Shown: in pieces, positions 39,706 to 52,689 of the stretch
Layout: each line of letters begins with the position of its first letter
How positions within the stretch are numbered: position 1 is the stretch's first letter
Assembly (NCBI RefSeq): GCF_023283885.1
Contig: NZ_JAKILA010000020.1
Span: 1-64,000 of the forward strand
Origin: Shewanella basaltis
GTDB lineage: Bacteria; Pseudomonadota; Gammaproteobacteria; Enterobacterales; Shewanellaceae
Direction: 5' to 3'
DNA: 64,000 nt
The notes under the pieces: model-generated
What the model was told of the DNA's origin: nothing
The model's input: only the letters and a program-made list of their open reading frames with translations
Databases searched by the model: none
Program-made: the position numbers and the translations under genes

Positions 39706-41259
39706 TCAAGAATTAGTCATGATCAGTTTTAAGATTTGCCCTGGTTGAATGAGTCTACTGTTTTGTAAACTGTTCCATTCAATTAACTCGGCAACAGTGA
39801 CATTATATTTCGTTGCTATACGCGCTAAAGAGTCACCTGAACGCACACGATAGGTGATGGTTTTTTCTGTGCCGGTATTGTTTGTGGCAATTTCATTTGG
39901 GTAAATAACTAAGTTTTTACCTACAGTTAAAGTAGATTGTTGCTTGAGGTTATTCCATTTCATTAATTGAGCTACCGTCACCTGTTGTGATTGAGCTATT
40001 TTCCATAATGAATCACCGGATTTAATGGTGTAAGACTGTTTATTCTGGCTCGATTTAACCACTTTTTTGCGGGCTAGGATTTGATCTGCTGACAATGTCG
40101 CTAAATCAGGATCTTTAGCTGCCACAGGGATAATTAAAAACTTACCTGCAATAATATTGTTGCCTTTAATACCATTACTGCTACGAATTAACGTTGCTGT
40201 GGTTTCAAATTGATCCGCTATGCGACTGATGCTGTCACCAGATTTGATTTTATAGCGTACCCAATTGATGCGAGAGTCAGGCTCTACAGTGGCTAATGCA
40301 CGTTTAAAACTTGCTGCTTTATCGCTTGGCACGATAAGTTGATGTGGGCCTTGTGGTGCTGTTGCCCAACGTTTTAAACCTGGATTAATCGCTTTTAAGT
40401 CAACAATATCGATTTGAGCTAAGTCAGCGGCTAAGTTGATATCAAGCTGGCTTTCAATATTAACGACTTCAATTTGTGGCGCGTTTTCAATTGGCGCGAG
40501 AGTGATACCGTACTTTTCTGCATTTTTTATCACATCGGCTAAGGCCAGCAATTGCGGGACATAATGCGCCGTTTCTTTAGGCAAGCTTAATGACCAAAAG
40601 TCAGCTGATTTACCCCGCGCCTGATTACTTTTTATGGCGCTCAATAAACGCCCCTCGCCAGAATTATAGGCTGCAATGGTGTAAAACCAATTATTTTCCA
40701 TTTTAGGATATAAATACTGCAATAGGTCTAATGCCGCTTTGGTTGATGAGGCAACATCTTGACGACCATCAAACCACCAGTTGGTTTTTACGCCAAAAGA
40801 GAGTGCGGTTGGTGGTGTTAATTGCCATAAACCTGAGGCGTGACTGTTTGAATACGCTAATGGATCAAAACCGCTTTCCACAATCGGCAATAAAGCTAAT
40901 TCGATCGGTAGGTTACGTGCTTCGAGTTGTTCGACAATATAGTATAAAAACGGGCTGGCACGTTGAGTGACGATTTCTAAATGCTTTGGGTTGTCGAGAT
41001 ACCACTGTCTGTAATGGGCAACAAGGGCATTGTCAACAACAGGTAAACTCATTTGATTACTGATCCGCAGCCATAAATTATTGACCTCAGCAACTTGTTC
41101 TTCTATTTCATCTATTGTGACGCTAGCAGATTTTTTGCTTTTGGCTTTTGTTACTGTGCTGACTTGATCATCATTTGTTTGTGATGTTGTAGACTGGAGC
41201 GTCTGGCACCCCGTTACCGCCACAATAGTGCCGGCAATAATTAATAAATTTACTTTCAT
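39706..41259 (-). CDS. mltD: Membrane-bound lytic murein transglycosylase D
   Basis: Outer-membrane lipoprotein that cleaves the MurNAc-GlcNAc bond of peptidoglycan. A lipobox ends at Cys18 (AVTGC). The SLT domain spans about residues 105-230 with catalytic Glu128 (IVESGFDP) and ASGLWQLTP. Three LysM domains follow (YKIKSGDSIS, YTIKSGDSLW, YRVRSGDSLA starts) ending at the C-terminus. 517 residues; E. coli MltD (452) has two LysM domains. Divergent from nothing close; gloB lies upstream on the same strand, 150 bp away. Confidence 0.94.
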   Translation of the reverse strand: MKVNLLIIAGTIVAVTGCQTLQSTTSQTNDDQVSTVTKAKSKKSASVTIDEIEEQVAEVNNLWLRISNQMSLPVVDNALVAHYRQWYLDNPKHLEIVTQRASPFLYYIVEQLEARNLPIELALLPIVESGFDPLAYSNSHASGLWQLTPPTALSFGVKTNWWFDGRQDVASSTKAALDLLQYLYPKMENNWFYTIAAYNSGEGRLLSAIKSNQARGKSADFWSLSLPKETAHYVPQLLALADVIKNAEKYGITLAPIENAPQIEVVNIESQLDINLAADLAQIDIVDLKAINPGLKRWATAPQGPHQLIVPSDKAASFKRALATVEPDSRINWVRYKIKSGDSISRIADQFETTATLIRSSNGIKGNNIIAGKFLIIPVAAKDPDLATLSADQILARKKVVKSSQNKQSYTIKSGDSLWKIAQSQQVTVAQLMKWNNLKQQSTLTVGKNLVIYPNEIATNNTGTEKTITYRVRSGDSLARIATKYNVTVAELIEWNSLQNSRLIQPGQILKLIMTNS

Positions 41260-41409
41260 TGAAGATACACTTCCTCAAGTTCTCAGGCCTTTACATTAAG
41301 GATCGAACATACCAAATGCCTATGAGACTCTTTTGGTCATGCTTTAGTTCAGATTGGCATTGTAGATTAAAACATTTAGCTTGTCTTATTAAAGTGTTTT
41401 CATGTTGGA

Positions 41410-42189
41410 TTAAAACTGATTCTTCCACTCTCTTAATATGGTAAACGTCTGAATATTATCGATATTTTCAATGTTATATTTGCTCGATATTGCGACTTGA
41501 GTCTCATTTAAATGACATCGCAGGAAGGGGTTTATCGCTTTTTCTAGTGCAATTGTGCTAGGTATGGTTGGTTTATTTTGTGAGCGTAATTGTGCCGCTT
41601 TTAACGCGTATTGGTTCAACTTGCTGTTATGGGGGATGACGTGTTGAGCAAATGCAAGATTTGCGAGGGTGTATTCGTGGGCGCAAAATACTTGGGTATT
41701 ATCGGGTAACGCAGCTAACAAGTTAAGCGACTTAAGCATTTGCTTTGGTGTACCTTCAAACAAACGGCCGCAACCTCCGCTAAATAATGTATCACCGCAA
41801 AATAGTTTATTGTCGATGCAATAGGCAATATGTCCGAGAGTGTGGCCTGGCACTGCAAATACCTGTGTCTTACCCAAACTTGGTATGTCGATGTAAATAG
41901 CCGCATTGGGCGAGAGCTGCTGAGTTAGCCCTTCAATAGGTTCGTTACTTGGACCATAAACCTCAAGTTTATGATTAAAATGTTGTTGTAACTGTTTAAT
42001 TCCACCAGTGTGATCATTATGATGGTGGGTAATTAAAATACCGACTAAATTAAGATCCGTTGTGGCTAAATAGTCGATAACACTCTTGGCGCAACCAGGG
42101 TCGACGATATAAGCGTTGCGATCGTCACTGCGATGAACTAGCCAAAGGTAATTGTCATTAAAAGCTGGAATGGTATGTACGTTAAGCAT
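41410..42189 (-). CDS. gloB: Hydroxyacylglutathione hydrolase (glyoxalase II)
   Basis: Metallo-beta-lactamase-fold enzyme that hydrolyses S-lactoylglutathione to lactate and glutathione in methylglyoxal detoxification. THHHNDHTGG gives His55, His57, Asp59, His60 of the two-metal site; PGHTLGHIAY and FCGDTLFSGGCGRLFEG are the further glyoxalase II motifs. 259 residues, usual size. Divergent from the YafS-like methyltransferase gene. Confidence 0.95.
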   Translation of the reverse strand: MLNVHTIPAFNDNYLWLVHRSDDRNAYIVDPGCAKSVIDYLATTDLNLVGILITHHHNDHTGGIKQLQQHFNHKLEVYGPSNEPIEGLTQQLSPNAAIYIDIPSLGKTQVFAVPGHTLGHIAYCIDNKLFCGDTLFSGGCGRLFEGTPKQMLKSLNLLAALPDNTQVFCAHEYTLANLAFAQHVIPHNSKLNQYALKAAQLRSQNKPTIPSTIALEKAINPFLRCHLNETQVAISSKYNIENIDNIQTFTILREWKNQF

Positions 42190-42299
42190 ATTCTGGCTCG
42201 AGTGAGGCTACATTATTTGTTAGGGTAACGGATAAATCAGAATGACAGCAAGTGCTGAACCACTTAAGGTATCTAGAATAATAAACCGAGGAGTAAATT

Positions 42300-43022
42300 G
42301 TGACTAACTCAAGGTTAGTACCACAACAGTGGCATGACTTACCTTTTGGTGAGGTGTTGCAAGCCGAGATTGAAACTGCGCTTGCGCCATGGTGGCCACG
42401 CATTTTTGGTTATCACTTACTCAAAGTGGGTGCGCTAAGTAGCCAGATAAACAGTTTACATTGTTCAATTACCCGTCATTTTTCATTGTTTGATGGTGAT
42501 GAGGCCAATATTCAAGCCGATCCTAACCAATTACCGTTACAACAACACGCAATAGATGCCGTAATTAGCTGTTTTTTATTAGAGTTTGAACAGAACCCCT
42601 ATCAAATATTACGTGAATTTGACCGAGTGTTGATCAACAGTGGTTATGTCTTTATTGTCGGTTTTAATCCGGTCAGCCCCGTCTTTGTTGGAAAAATGTT
42701 ACCTAAATATCAATCTAAATTGCCATGGAATGGACAGTTTTTCATGCCATCTAGGGTAAAAGATTGGCTGGGACTACTTGGATATCAAGTGTTGGCAGAT
42801 GAACGTTTAATGCATCATTCATTACTTGGTCCAGTAGGTAGACAAACCAAACATCACCCATGGTGGCAAAAAAGTTTAGCTAATTGGTTACCAAGTACTG
42901 GCAGTGTCTATGTTATTGTTGCCCGTAAAATCACTGTGCCATTTACACCGATTAAAGATAAATCTAAAGTCAGTGCCCCCAATTGGTCGACCGCTCCTAC
43001 CGCTGGGCGTACCAGCCTGTAG
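42300..43022 (+). CDS. YafS-like class I SAM-dependent methyltransferase
   Basis: 240 residues resembling E. coli YafS: WHDLPFGEVLQAEIETALAP, a YHLLKVGALS segment, QADPNQLPLQQHAIDAVI, then REFDRVLINSGYVFIVGFNP and the C-terminal VIVARKITVP. The SAM-binding methyltransferase fold is likely, but the target is unknown. GTG start at 42300 after GAGGAG. It sits between gloB and rnhA exactly as yafS does in E. coli. Confidence 0.85.
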   Translation: MTNSRLVPQQWHDLPFGEVLQAEIETALAPWWPRIFGYHLLKVGALSSQINSLHCSITRHFSLFDGDEANIQADPNQLPLQQHAIDAVISCFLLEFEQNPYQILREFDRVLINSGYVFIVGFNPVSPVFVGKMLPKYQSKLPWNGQFFMPSRVKDWLGLLGYQVLADERLMHHSLLGPVGRQTKHHPWWQKSLANWLPSTGSVYVIVARKITVPFTPIKDKSKVSAPNWSTAPTAGRTSL

Positions 43023-43087
43023 GCTGTAAAGCACACTCGGTTATCACTTTGATGTTGGTTGGCACTCGTAAGTGGGCCCAAGACACG

Positions 43088-43558
43088 TTATGGTACATAA
43101 CCCTCATCAATTTGGGTCGGTTTTGCCTCTGCAGCTTGCCTTGCCAGTGTATCGCATCGCTCGTTTTCCACGTGGCCAGCATGGCCTTTAACCCAGCGCC
43201 AATCAATAATGTGCTTTTGACTGACGGCATCTAAGCGTTGCCACAGGTCAACATTTTTAACAGGTTGCTTGGTTGATGTTATCCAACCTTTCTTTTTCCA
43301 ACCGTGGATCCAAGAGGTAATGCCTTGTCGCATGTATTGGCTGTCGCTTGATAAAATAATGTTACAAGGTTCATATAAGGCTTCAAGTGCCATAATAGGA
43401 GCCAGTAATTCCATTCGGTTATTGGTGGTCAGAACAAAGCCGCCAGCGAGCTCCTTAACCTGATTTTTGTATTTCATCACCACACCATAACCGCCATAAC
43501 CAGGGTTACCTAAACAAGATCCATCAGTAAAGATATACAGCTGTTTGAGATCGGCCAT
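43088..43558 (-). CDS. rnhA: Ribonuclease HI
   Basis: Degrades the RNA strand of RNA-DNA hybrids. The active-site acidic residues are visible: Asp in [11 protein letters not shown], Glu in NNRMELLAP, Asp in [10 protein letters not shown], and the C-terminal Asp in [12 protein letters not shown]. 156 residues from the Met at 43558, the size of the E. coli enzyme; the frame extends to 43600 without a family match. It faces away from dnaQ, with a 77-bp intergenic promoter region as in E. coli. Confidence 0.96.
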   Translation of the reverse strand: MADLKQLYIFTDGSCLGNPGYGGYGVVMKYKNQVKELAGGFVLTTNNRMELLAPIMALEALYEPCNIILSSDSQYMRQGITSWIHGWKKKGWITSTKQPVKNVDLWQRLDAVSQKHIIDWRWVKGHAGHVENERCDTLARQAAEAKPTQIDEGYVP

Positions 43559-43635
43559 CAAGTTGTTACCATAGTCAAATAATCGCGCCAGTATACTCAA
43601 TTTAGTAAAGGGCGAGGGCTTAAAGAGTAAAAATT

Positions 43636-44364
43636 ATGAACATTATTTCAAGTGCGAGTCGCCAAGTTATTTTGGATACCGAAACAACAGGTATGAATCA
43701 AGCTGGTGGTCCGGTTTATGTTGGTCATCGAATTATTGAAATTGGTTGTGTTGAAGTCATTAACCGTCGTTTAACTGGCCGTACCTACCACCAGTATATT
43801 AATCCTGGTCAGGCGATTGATGAAGAAGCGATTCAAGTACATGGTATTACCAATGAACGAGTAGCAAATGAACCTAGGTTTCATCAAATAGCTCAAGAGT
43901 TTATCGATTTTATTGATGGTGCTGAAATTGTTGCACACAACGCCAACTTCGACGTGAGTTTTATGGACCACGAGTTTGCAAAACTCAATCCTGTTGGGCC
44001 AAAAACCAAAGACATTTGCACAATCTTAGACAGTTTAGCCATTGCAAAACGGCTGCATCCGGGGCAAAAAAATAACCTAGATGCCTTATGTAAACGCTAT
44101 GGTATTGATAATAGCCGCAGAACGTATCATGGCGCGTTACTCGATGCCGAAATCCTTGCCGATGTGTATTTAATTATGACCGGCGGACAAATTAAATTTA
44201 ATTTGTCTAACGAGAAGGCAGGACAGGAAGCGGGTGGTATAAAAAAAATTGATACATCGGCGTTTAACCTTAAAGTAGTCGGTGCTACGGCCGATGAATT
44301 AGTATTACACGAACAACGACTTGACCTCATTGCCAAGTCTGGAAAATGTCTCTGGAGAGGGTAA
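43636..44364 (+). CDS. dnaQ: DNA polymerase III epsilon subunit (proofreading exonuclease)
   Basis: 3'-5' exonuclease of the replicative polymerase. DEDDh motifs: ILDTETTGMN (Asp14, Glu16), AHNANFDVSFMD, and YHGALLDAEILADVY. The C-terminal tail (about 190-242) would bind the alpha subunit. 242 residues, as in E. coli. The next gene begins 10 bp later. Confidence 0.96.
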   Translation: MNIISSASRQVILDTETTGMNQAGGPVYVGHRIIEIGCVEVINRRLTGRTYHQYINPGQAIDEEAIQVHGITNERVANEPRFHQIAQEFIDFIDGAEIVAHNANFDVSFMDHEFAKLNPVGPKTKDICTILDSLAIAKRLHPGQKNNLDALCKRYGIDNSRRTYHGALLDAEILADVYLIMTGGQIKFNLSNEKAGQEAGGIKKIDTSAFNLKVVGATADELVLHEQRLDLIAKSGKCLWRG

Positions 44365-44374
44365 ATCCACCTTT

Positions 44375-45712
44375 ATGACTGCTAGCCTTTCACGCCGTGC
44401 GACCTTTGCTTGTTTATTATTACTATGCCCACTGTTGGCGTGGCAATCTGTGGTGTTAGGGGCACCGGTTAAAGCATCGCAAGCCGCTGAACTTAAAAAC
44501 CGATTTCGTATAGATCATATGGTAGACAGTTTAACCCTAGTGATTCAGCGTGATTATGGTTCCGCTCCGGTGGTTGTTGTTTTACCTGATGGCAGTAAAT
44601 GGTATTCAACTCGTCACCCACAGCATGTCAAATGGGTTGACGGCGTTGCAGCCGATATGATCCAAATTGAAAAACCGATGCCAGGGCCTTGGCAGTTGCT
44701 TGGGCAAGTGACTGACGGTTCTACCATACAAAAAATCTCTAAACTGGATATCGAAGTAGAGCCTTTGCCTCAACCGCTCTTTCAGGGGGAACGTCTTAAA
44801 GTCACCGCCCGATTATTAGGCGATGAATTAACCATGAGGATGCCCGGTTTAGAATATATGGTTGAGTGGACATCACGTTTTACCAGCCAACATAGAGCAG
44901 GCGATGATAATTTTGCCACAGGCACAATCATTGTTGGTGCATATAAAGATAATGGTGAAGAGTTAGATGAAGCACCTGATGATGGCGTATTTACTGGCGC
45001 TCATAACTTAGAGCAGCCAACGGGTCATTACATGTTAACGGTGACCGCGCGCAACAATGTATTTGAACGTGAATTTGTTATGCCGTTTGTGTTATCTAAA
45101 CAGCCAGTTAAAGCCGAAATGGTACCCAACAATGATCCTTTAAAAGGCATTTGGCAAATACAGTTATCGGTTGATGAAAGCCAAGTGTTACTCGCAGAAA
45201 CACACTTTGAATTTGAGCTTGTCGGCCCAGCTGGCCTACAAGTGCCCATAACACTACAAAAGATGAGCAGTGCAGAACAAATATTGTATCTGCCTAAAGT
45301 GACTGAATATGGGAGTTATCGGGTGAAAGGTACAGCGGTAACAACCGCCGTCGGTGGCCGCGAAGTTATTTTTAATTTACCTGAAATGTTTTTCAATTTG
45401 ATCGAACCTCCAGCGCCTGGCCCTTCTGCTGAAGAGCTTGCTGAGCAGGCCGCTGCACAAGCCGCGATAGAAGAGCAAATTGCCAAAGACAACGCGATAT
45501 TTTGGATTGTGACGGTCAATGGTGTGTTGTTCCTATTGGGCATTATTGCTGTTGTGGTGTGGCGCAAAAAACAGACGCTTGCTAAAGCAATGGCCGCTGC
45601 AGAAGAAAGGTTAAAACAAAATCCTCCCACAGAGGATAAGCCAACCAAAAATGAGATCGAGACTTTAGATTTAGATGACATTGATTTAACAATGCCTGAC
45701 GATAAAAATTGA
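44375..45712 (+). CDS. TIGR03503 family membrane-anchored protein
   Basis: 445 residues from the Met at 44375, with a signal peptide (ATFACLLLLCPLLAWQSVVL), a large exported beta-rich part (QRDYGSAPVVVVLPDGSKWY; an Ig-like middle section), an Ala/Glu-rich linker (EELAEQAAAQAAIEEQIAKD), one C-terminal membrane helix (IFWIVTVNGVLFLLGIIAVVVW) and a short acidic cytoplasmic tail. I believe this is the TIGR03503 family; no function is known. The frame extends back to 44321 inside dnaQ. Position after dnaQ and before tRNA-Asp suggests an operon with dnaQ. Confidence 0.75.
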   Translation: MTASLSRRATFACLLLLCPLLAWQSVVLGAPVKASQAAELKNRFRIDHMVDSLTLVIQRDYGSAPVVVVLPDGSKWYSTRHPQHVKWVDGVAADMIQIEKPMPGPWQLLGQVTDGSTIQKISKLDIEVEPLPQPLFQGERLKVTARLLGDELTMRMPGLEYMVEWTSRFTSQHRAGDDNFATGTIIVGAYKDNGEELDEAPDDGVFTGAHNLEQPTGHYMLTVTARNNVFEREFVMPFVLSKQPVKAEMVPNNDPLKGIWQIQLSVDESQVLLAETHFEFELVGPAGLQVPITLQKMSSAEQILYLPKVTEYGSYRVKGTAVTTAVGGREVIFNLPEMFFNLIEPPAPGPSAEELAEQAAAQAAIEEQIAKDNAIFWIVTVNGVLFLLGIIAVVVWRKKQTLAKAMAAAEERLKQNPPTEDKPTKNEIETLDLDDIDLTMPDDKN

Positions 45713-45806
45713 TCGACTAAATCAGGGGTAAGTTGCTTAATTTTTGTATTTAAAAACAATATTTGTGTATTTTTTAGCTAAACGCATCAAAACATTTAAA
45801 AAACAG

Positions 45807-45835
45807 TTGACGATTAATTATCACAACTTTATTAT
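45807..45835 (+). promoter_or_regulatory. Promoter of the tRNA-Asp genes
   Basis: TTGACG (45807-45812), a 17-bp spacer and TATTAT (45830-45835) form a near-consensus sigma-70 promoter whose start site would fall about 8 bp before the first tRNA. Confidence 0.7.
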
Positions 45836-45850
45836 TCATCGCACTTGAGT

Positions 45851-45927
45851 GGAGCGGTAGTTCAGTTGGTTAGAATACCGGCCTGTCACGCCGGGGGTCG
45901 CGGGTTCGAGTCCCGTCCGCTCCGCCA
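45851..45927 (+). tRNA. tRNA-Asp (anticodon GTC), first copy
   Basis: 77-nt cloverleaf: acceptor GGAGCGG pairs with CCGCTCC, anticodon loop CTGTCAC gives GTC, the T arm contains GGTTCGAGTCC, and the CCA end is encoded. Confidence 0.97.
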
Positions 45928-45997
45928 ATCAAGTGACTGTTTATACTTAATAAAGTTGATATTAAGTTAATTTTATTAAGTGTAAACAAACCGTTTT

Positions 45998-46074
45998 GGA
46001 GCGGTAGTTCAGTTGGTTAGAATACCGGCCTGTCACGCCGGGGGTCGCGGGTTCGAGTCCCGTCCGCTCCGCCA
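45998..46074 (+). tRNA. tRNA-Asp (anticodon GTC), second copy
   Basis: Identical in all 77 nt to the copy at 45851-45927, with a 70-bp spacer. Both are presumably processed from one transcript that ends at the terminator just downstream. Confidence 0.97.
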
Positions 46075-46081
46075 AATAATG

Positions 46082-46112
46082 AAGCCCTTACAGCAATGTA
46101 AGGGCTTTTTTA
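46082..46112 (+). terminator. Terminator of the tRNA-Asp operon
   Basis: AAGCCCTTACA-GCAA-TGTAAGGGCTT followed by a T run. Confidence 0.9.
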
Positions 46113-46162
46113 TTGTTTGAGGTTAATCGCTCAGTCTAAATTGCTCGTTTCCGACTCTAGAT

Positions 46163-46359
46163 AACCTCAACTCTGGATAAGAGATGTATTGATAACGATA
46201 TAAATCAATAGATTGACTAAAATCCACTGTCAAGCTTGTGATTTGTTTTGCTAACAAGGCGAATTAACGCGTCAATAGCTAGCCTATTGCAAGTTAATTC
46301 AACGCAGTGAGGAAGGCAAAGGACTGCTTGAAAGGCGTTTGTTATCCAGAGCTGAGGTT
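46163..46359 (+). repeat. MITE-like repeat, copy D (diverged)
   Basis: 197-bp diverged copy with ends AACCTCAACTCTGGATAA and TTATCCAGAGCTGAGGTT, flanked by AGAT at 46159-46162 and 46360-46363. The core (46253-46309) keeps exactly 57 nt and its hairpin arms GAATTAAC and GTTAATTC pair perfectly although both differ from the other copies. Confidence 0.92.
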
Positions 46360-46376
46360 AGATATTAAAACAGGCC

Positions 46377-48527
46377 CTAAAATGCGTAGTTAACACTCAG
46401 TTCTACAGTGCGGCCAGTTGCTGCCATTTGTTGAAACCCTTGGCTATTATCTGCTTTATAGTTGGCAATACTGACACCGCCCAATGGCAGTTGATAATAG
46501 TGGTCAAGTAAGTTTTTGACAGAAACAGCTAGGGTGGTGTTTTGCCATTCGATAGTGCTTGTGACGTTTATCAGAGAATAACTGTCAGTGGTATTTTCTA
46601 AGCGATTGTTGTCAACACGATCTTTTGCTGTAACCCATTGCCAACTTACGTTGTTTTGCCAATCACCGAGTTGATGTTGCAAGGCCAGCTCAGTTTGTAA
46701 TGGCTTAATTTGGTATAAAGGCTCATTGGTATCATCACGTTCACCCCGGGTCATACTGATACTGGCTGAAGTTGACCATTGCCCATAAGTATTTTCCGTT
46801 AACTGGTAGGCCGCGTCCATTCTGGCGCCAAATAGCCTGGCGTTAACATTGGTAAATTGTAAAATATTTCGTTTGCTCAAATCATTACCTGTTGAGGTAA
46901 AGCTGCTCAAGACATTTGCATCAATATAGTCTGTGATCTTGCTATACCATGCGGTGGCAGAGGCTGAAAGATCATCTTGAGTCAATTGGTATGCGGCACT
47001 GAATGTATGTGCCGTTTCCTCTTGTAAATCAAGATTGCCGACATAGCCGTTGCCATCACCATACCAACCAATCATGGTGGTAGCCATAGTGCTTTGGCCC
47101 CAGCTATAGCGTTCATACAAATTGGGTGATCGGCTTTTACGTGCTAAGCCCAATTCTATTATTTCAGTATCACTTAACTGATATTTTGCTAATAGGGTTG
47201 CATCAATAATGTGATGATGACGCTGACGGTCACTCTGGTTGAATGTGTCTGCAGCCAGTGCATTAACGTTTGTCATGCCCATCAAACTCATGGTGTTGTA
47301 AGGCTGTACTTCATCGGCGCGAGTGGTGACGTATTCGTAACGTACACCCGCTGAAATCCACCATTGTGTATTGAGTGTTTCCTGCCATTGTGCAAACACC
47401 GCAGCTCGTTTGCGTTTACCGTTGTTAATATTAATATAATCGTTTGGGCCCATCATGCTTGAGCCTTCTATGGCAGGCCAGCTATCGTCAAGTTGGTATA
47501 AATAATATCCCTGCCCAAGAAGTAATGTGCTTTGATTGGTTATCGGTAATAGCCAATGTAACTGATAGCTTAAGTCGTTACCCGTGGTTTCCATCGGCAT
47601 CATGCCGGTTTTTTCAGGGGTGAAGAATCCCATTTCATGTTCGACACGTTGCCAGTTTGCTTGTGCTGTGAATAAGCCTTCATTGTCGAGTGACAACTGA
47701 TAACGCACCAATGCGCCATAACTGTCATTATTGGTCATATCCATATACTGATTGGCAAAACCTTGAAATGGAATATGCTGGTGAGTCAATTTAACCGCAA
47801 TTTGTTGTGAGTCGTCTTTCCAGGCCGAGAGTAAAGCATGGTTTTGAGCTTGATATAGCGTGTCTAACACCTTGTTACCATGACCATCTGTGTAACTGTT
47901 TGCATCTTCATAAGCCCCCTGATAGCTGAAACTCAATGCTTCGCTTGCCATAGTGGAATTGACACTGGCTAAGCGGGTATCGCTGTTACTTCTGTATCCT
48001 GCCGAGACAATACCACTGTCCCATATCAGTTGTTTACTGTCGTTAAACACAGGTTCTAAGCTATTGATATGAATGACACCGGCAATATTATCGCCACCAG
48101 CACTCACAGGCGAGACTCCAGCAATCACTTGAGCAGTAGCAATTTGGTTTGCAGCAACATAAGACAGTGGTGGGTTCATGTGATTAGCGCATGACGAGGT
48201 AATGTCGCTTCCATCAATTAAGACTTTAATACGATCGCCCATCATCCCGTTGAGTACAGGTAATGCAGATACACCACCTGCTTGCGAAAAGTCCACACCT
48301 TGTTTGGACAGTAATCGTTCAGCAGAACCTAATAGATCTTGATGAGCATGGTGTTGGCCATGGATTTCCATCCGTTCAATATCAGCTTGATTGTTTGATT
48401 CCGATTGCTGCGCTGAAACCTGTGGCGATAAAGCCAAGATTATGGCTAAAGAAATTGATGAGTAAACAAAATTTAAATTACATTGAGAATGAGCCACTTG
48501 TGTTGTATTTAGATTCAAAATCATCAC
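46377..48527 (-). CDS. TonB-dependent receptor with OprC/NosA-like copper motifs
   Basis: 716-residue outer-membrane receptor with a signal peptide (ISLAIILALSPQVSA), a plug domain (VLIDGSDI; GGDNIAGVI) and a C-terminal barrel ending in VELSVNYAF (terminal Phe). CANHM at residues 113-117 matches the CxxxM half, and HEM at 297-299 the HxM half, of the copper site reported for Pseudomonas OprC; YMDM at 261-264 supplies further Met residues. His- and Met-rich stretches (HGQHHAHQD; GMMPME) also fit copper. Copper uptake is inferred from the motifs. Met1 and Met2 are both possible starts. Confidence 0.85.
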   Translation of the reverse strand: MMILNLNTTQVAHSQCNLNFVYSSISLAIILALSPQVSAQQSESNNQADIERMEIHGQHHAHQDLLGSAERLLSKQGVDFSQAGGVSALPVLNGMMGDRIKVLIDGSDITSSCANHMNPPLSYVAANQIATAQVIAGVSPVSAGGDNIAGVIHINSLEPVFNDSKQLIWDSGIVSAGYRSNSDTRLASVNSTMASEALSFSYQGAYEDANSYTDGHGNKVLDTLYQAQNHALLSAWKDDSQQIAVKLTHQHIPFQGFANQYMDMTNNDSYGALVRYQLSLDNEGLFTAQANWQRVEHEMGFFTPEKTGMMPMETTGNDLSYQLHWLLPITNQSTLLLGQGYYLYQLDDSWPAIEGSSMMGPNDYININNGKRKRAAVFAQWQETLNTQWWISAGVRYEYVTTRADEVQPYNTMSLMGMTNVNALAADTFNQSDRQRHHHIIDATLLAKYQLSDTEIIELGLARKSRSPNLYERYSWGQSTMATTMIGWYGDGNGYVGNLDLQEETAHTFSAAYQLTQDDLSASATAWYSKITDYIDANVLSSFTSTGNDLSKRNILQFTNVNARLFGARMDAAYQLTENTYGQWSTSASISMTRGERDDTNEPLYQIKPLQTELALQHQLGDWQNNVSWQWVTAKDRVDNNRLENTTDSYSLINVTSTIEWQNTTLAVSVKNLLDHYYQLPLGGVSIANYKADNSQGFQQMAATGRTVELSVNYAF

Positions 48528-48549
48528 CGCGATTATATTGTTTGTTTAA

Positions 48550-48572
48550 TTTGATGAATAATTTTCATCAAA
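48550..48572. promoter_or_regulatory. Inverted repeat upstream of the OprC-like receptor
   Basis: TTTGATGAA-TAATT-TTCATCAAA: perfect 9-bp arms, 23 bp before the receptor start codon. TTTGATGA recurs at 48585-48592. A candidate operator for a repressor; it does not look like a Fur box. Confidence 0.5.
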
Positions 48573-48783
48573 TATTCATTTTGTTTGATGATTATAACTC
48601 GCTAATAATTCAATGGAATGCGACATATTGCCGCACCCTGAGGCATGTTGAATTACCTATTTTAGTGATTTTAATTGATAACCATTTCAGGCTAACTTAG
48701 CCACAGGTGTAATGGATAAATTGACAGGATTGCTACAATTAAAGGCTTGTTTTTCTCTTGAAAGCTTGCTTATACTGCTGCAC

Positions 48784-48870
48784 ATCTTGTCGGAGTGCCA
48801 TTTATGGCTGAGACCGTTTATTCGGGATCCGTTGAACCTGATCAGGCTAGAACCTGCGAAGGAAACAAGC
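48784..48870 (+). promoter_or_regulatory. TPP riboswitch (THI element)
   Basis: Conserved THI-box segments in order: CGGAGTGCC, GGCTGAGACCG, GGATCCGTTGAACCTGATC, AGGCTAGAACCTGCG, then AAGGAAAC. It precedes thiC by about 200 nt. The intervening leader contains CATAAACC (about 48975) pairing with GGTTTATG (about 49009), which may belong to the expression platform. Thiamine pyrophosphate binding would shut down the thi operon. Confidence 0.95.
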
Positions 48871-49057
48871 GTAATATCATGTTATTAGGATGTCATTTTA
48901 ACCTTGTTATTGACCGTATTGTTGTATCCCTTGATATAACAGCGTTGTTTGATAATGGTTAACCTACAGTCGCATAAACCATGATTAACATAAGCCCCAG
49001 GTGATAATGGGTTTATGGCTTCTCAACACCTCTCCAGACAAGCAACTCTACTCTTAA

Positions 49058-52676
<3,619 letters not shown>

Positions 52677-52689
<13 letters not shown>

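Noticed and set aside
45851..46074. tRNA-associated integration site (att) for a genomic island
   Set aside because: The two tRNAs are complete and identical, followed by their own terminator; no integrase and no partial tRNA copy is visible. The repeat at 46163 is explained by the MITE family.
48879..48962. Short open frame (27 codons, starting MLLGCHFNLV) in the leader between the TPP riboswitch and thiC
   Set aside because: The only ribosome-site-like sequence is part of the riboswitch and is spaced too far; no sign of coding bias. The leader more likely forms the expression platform.
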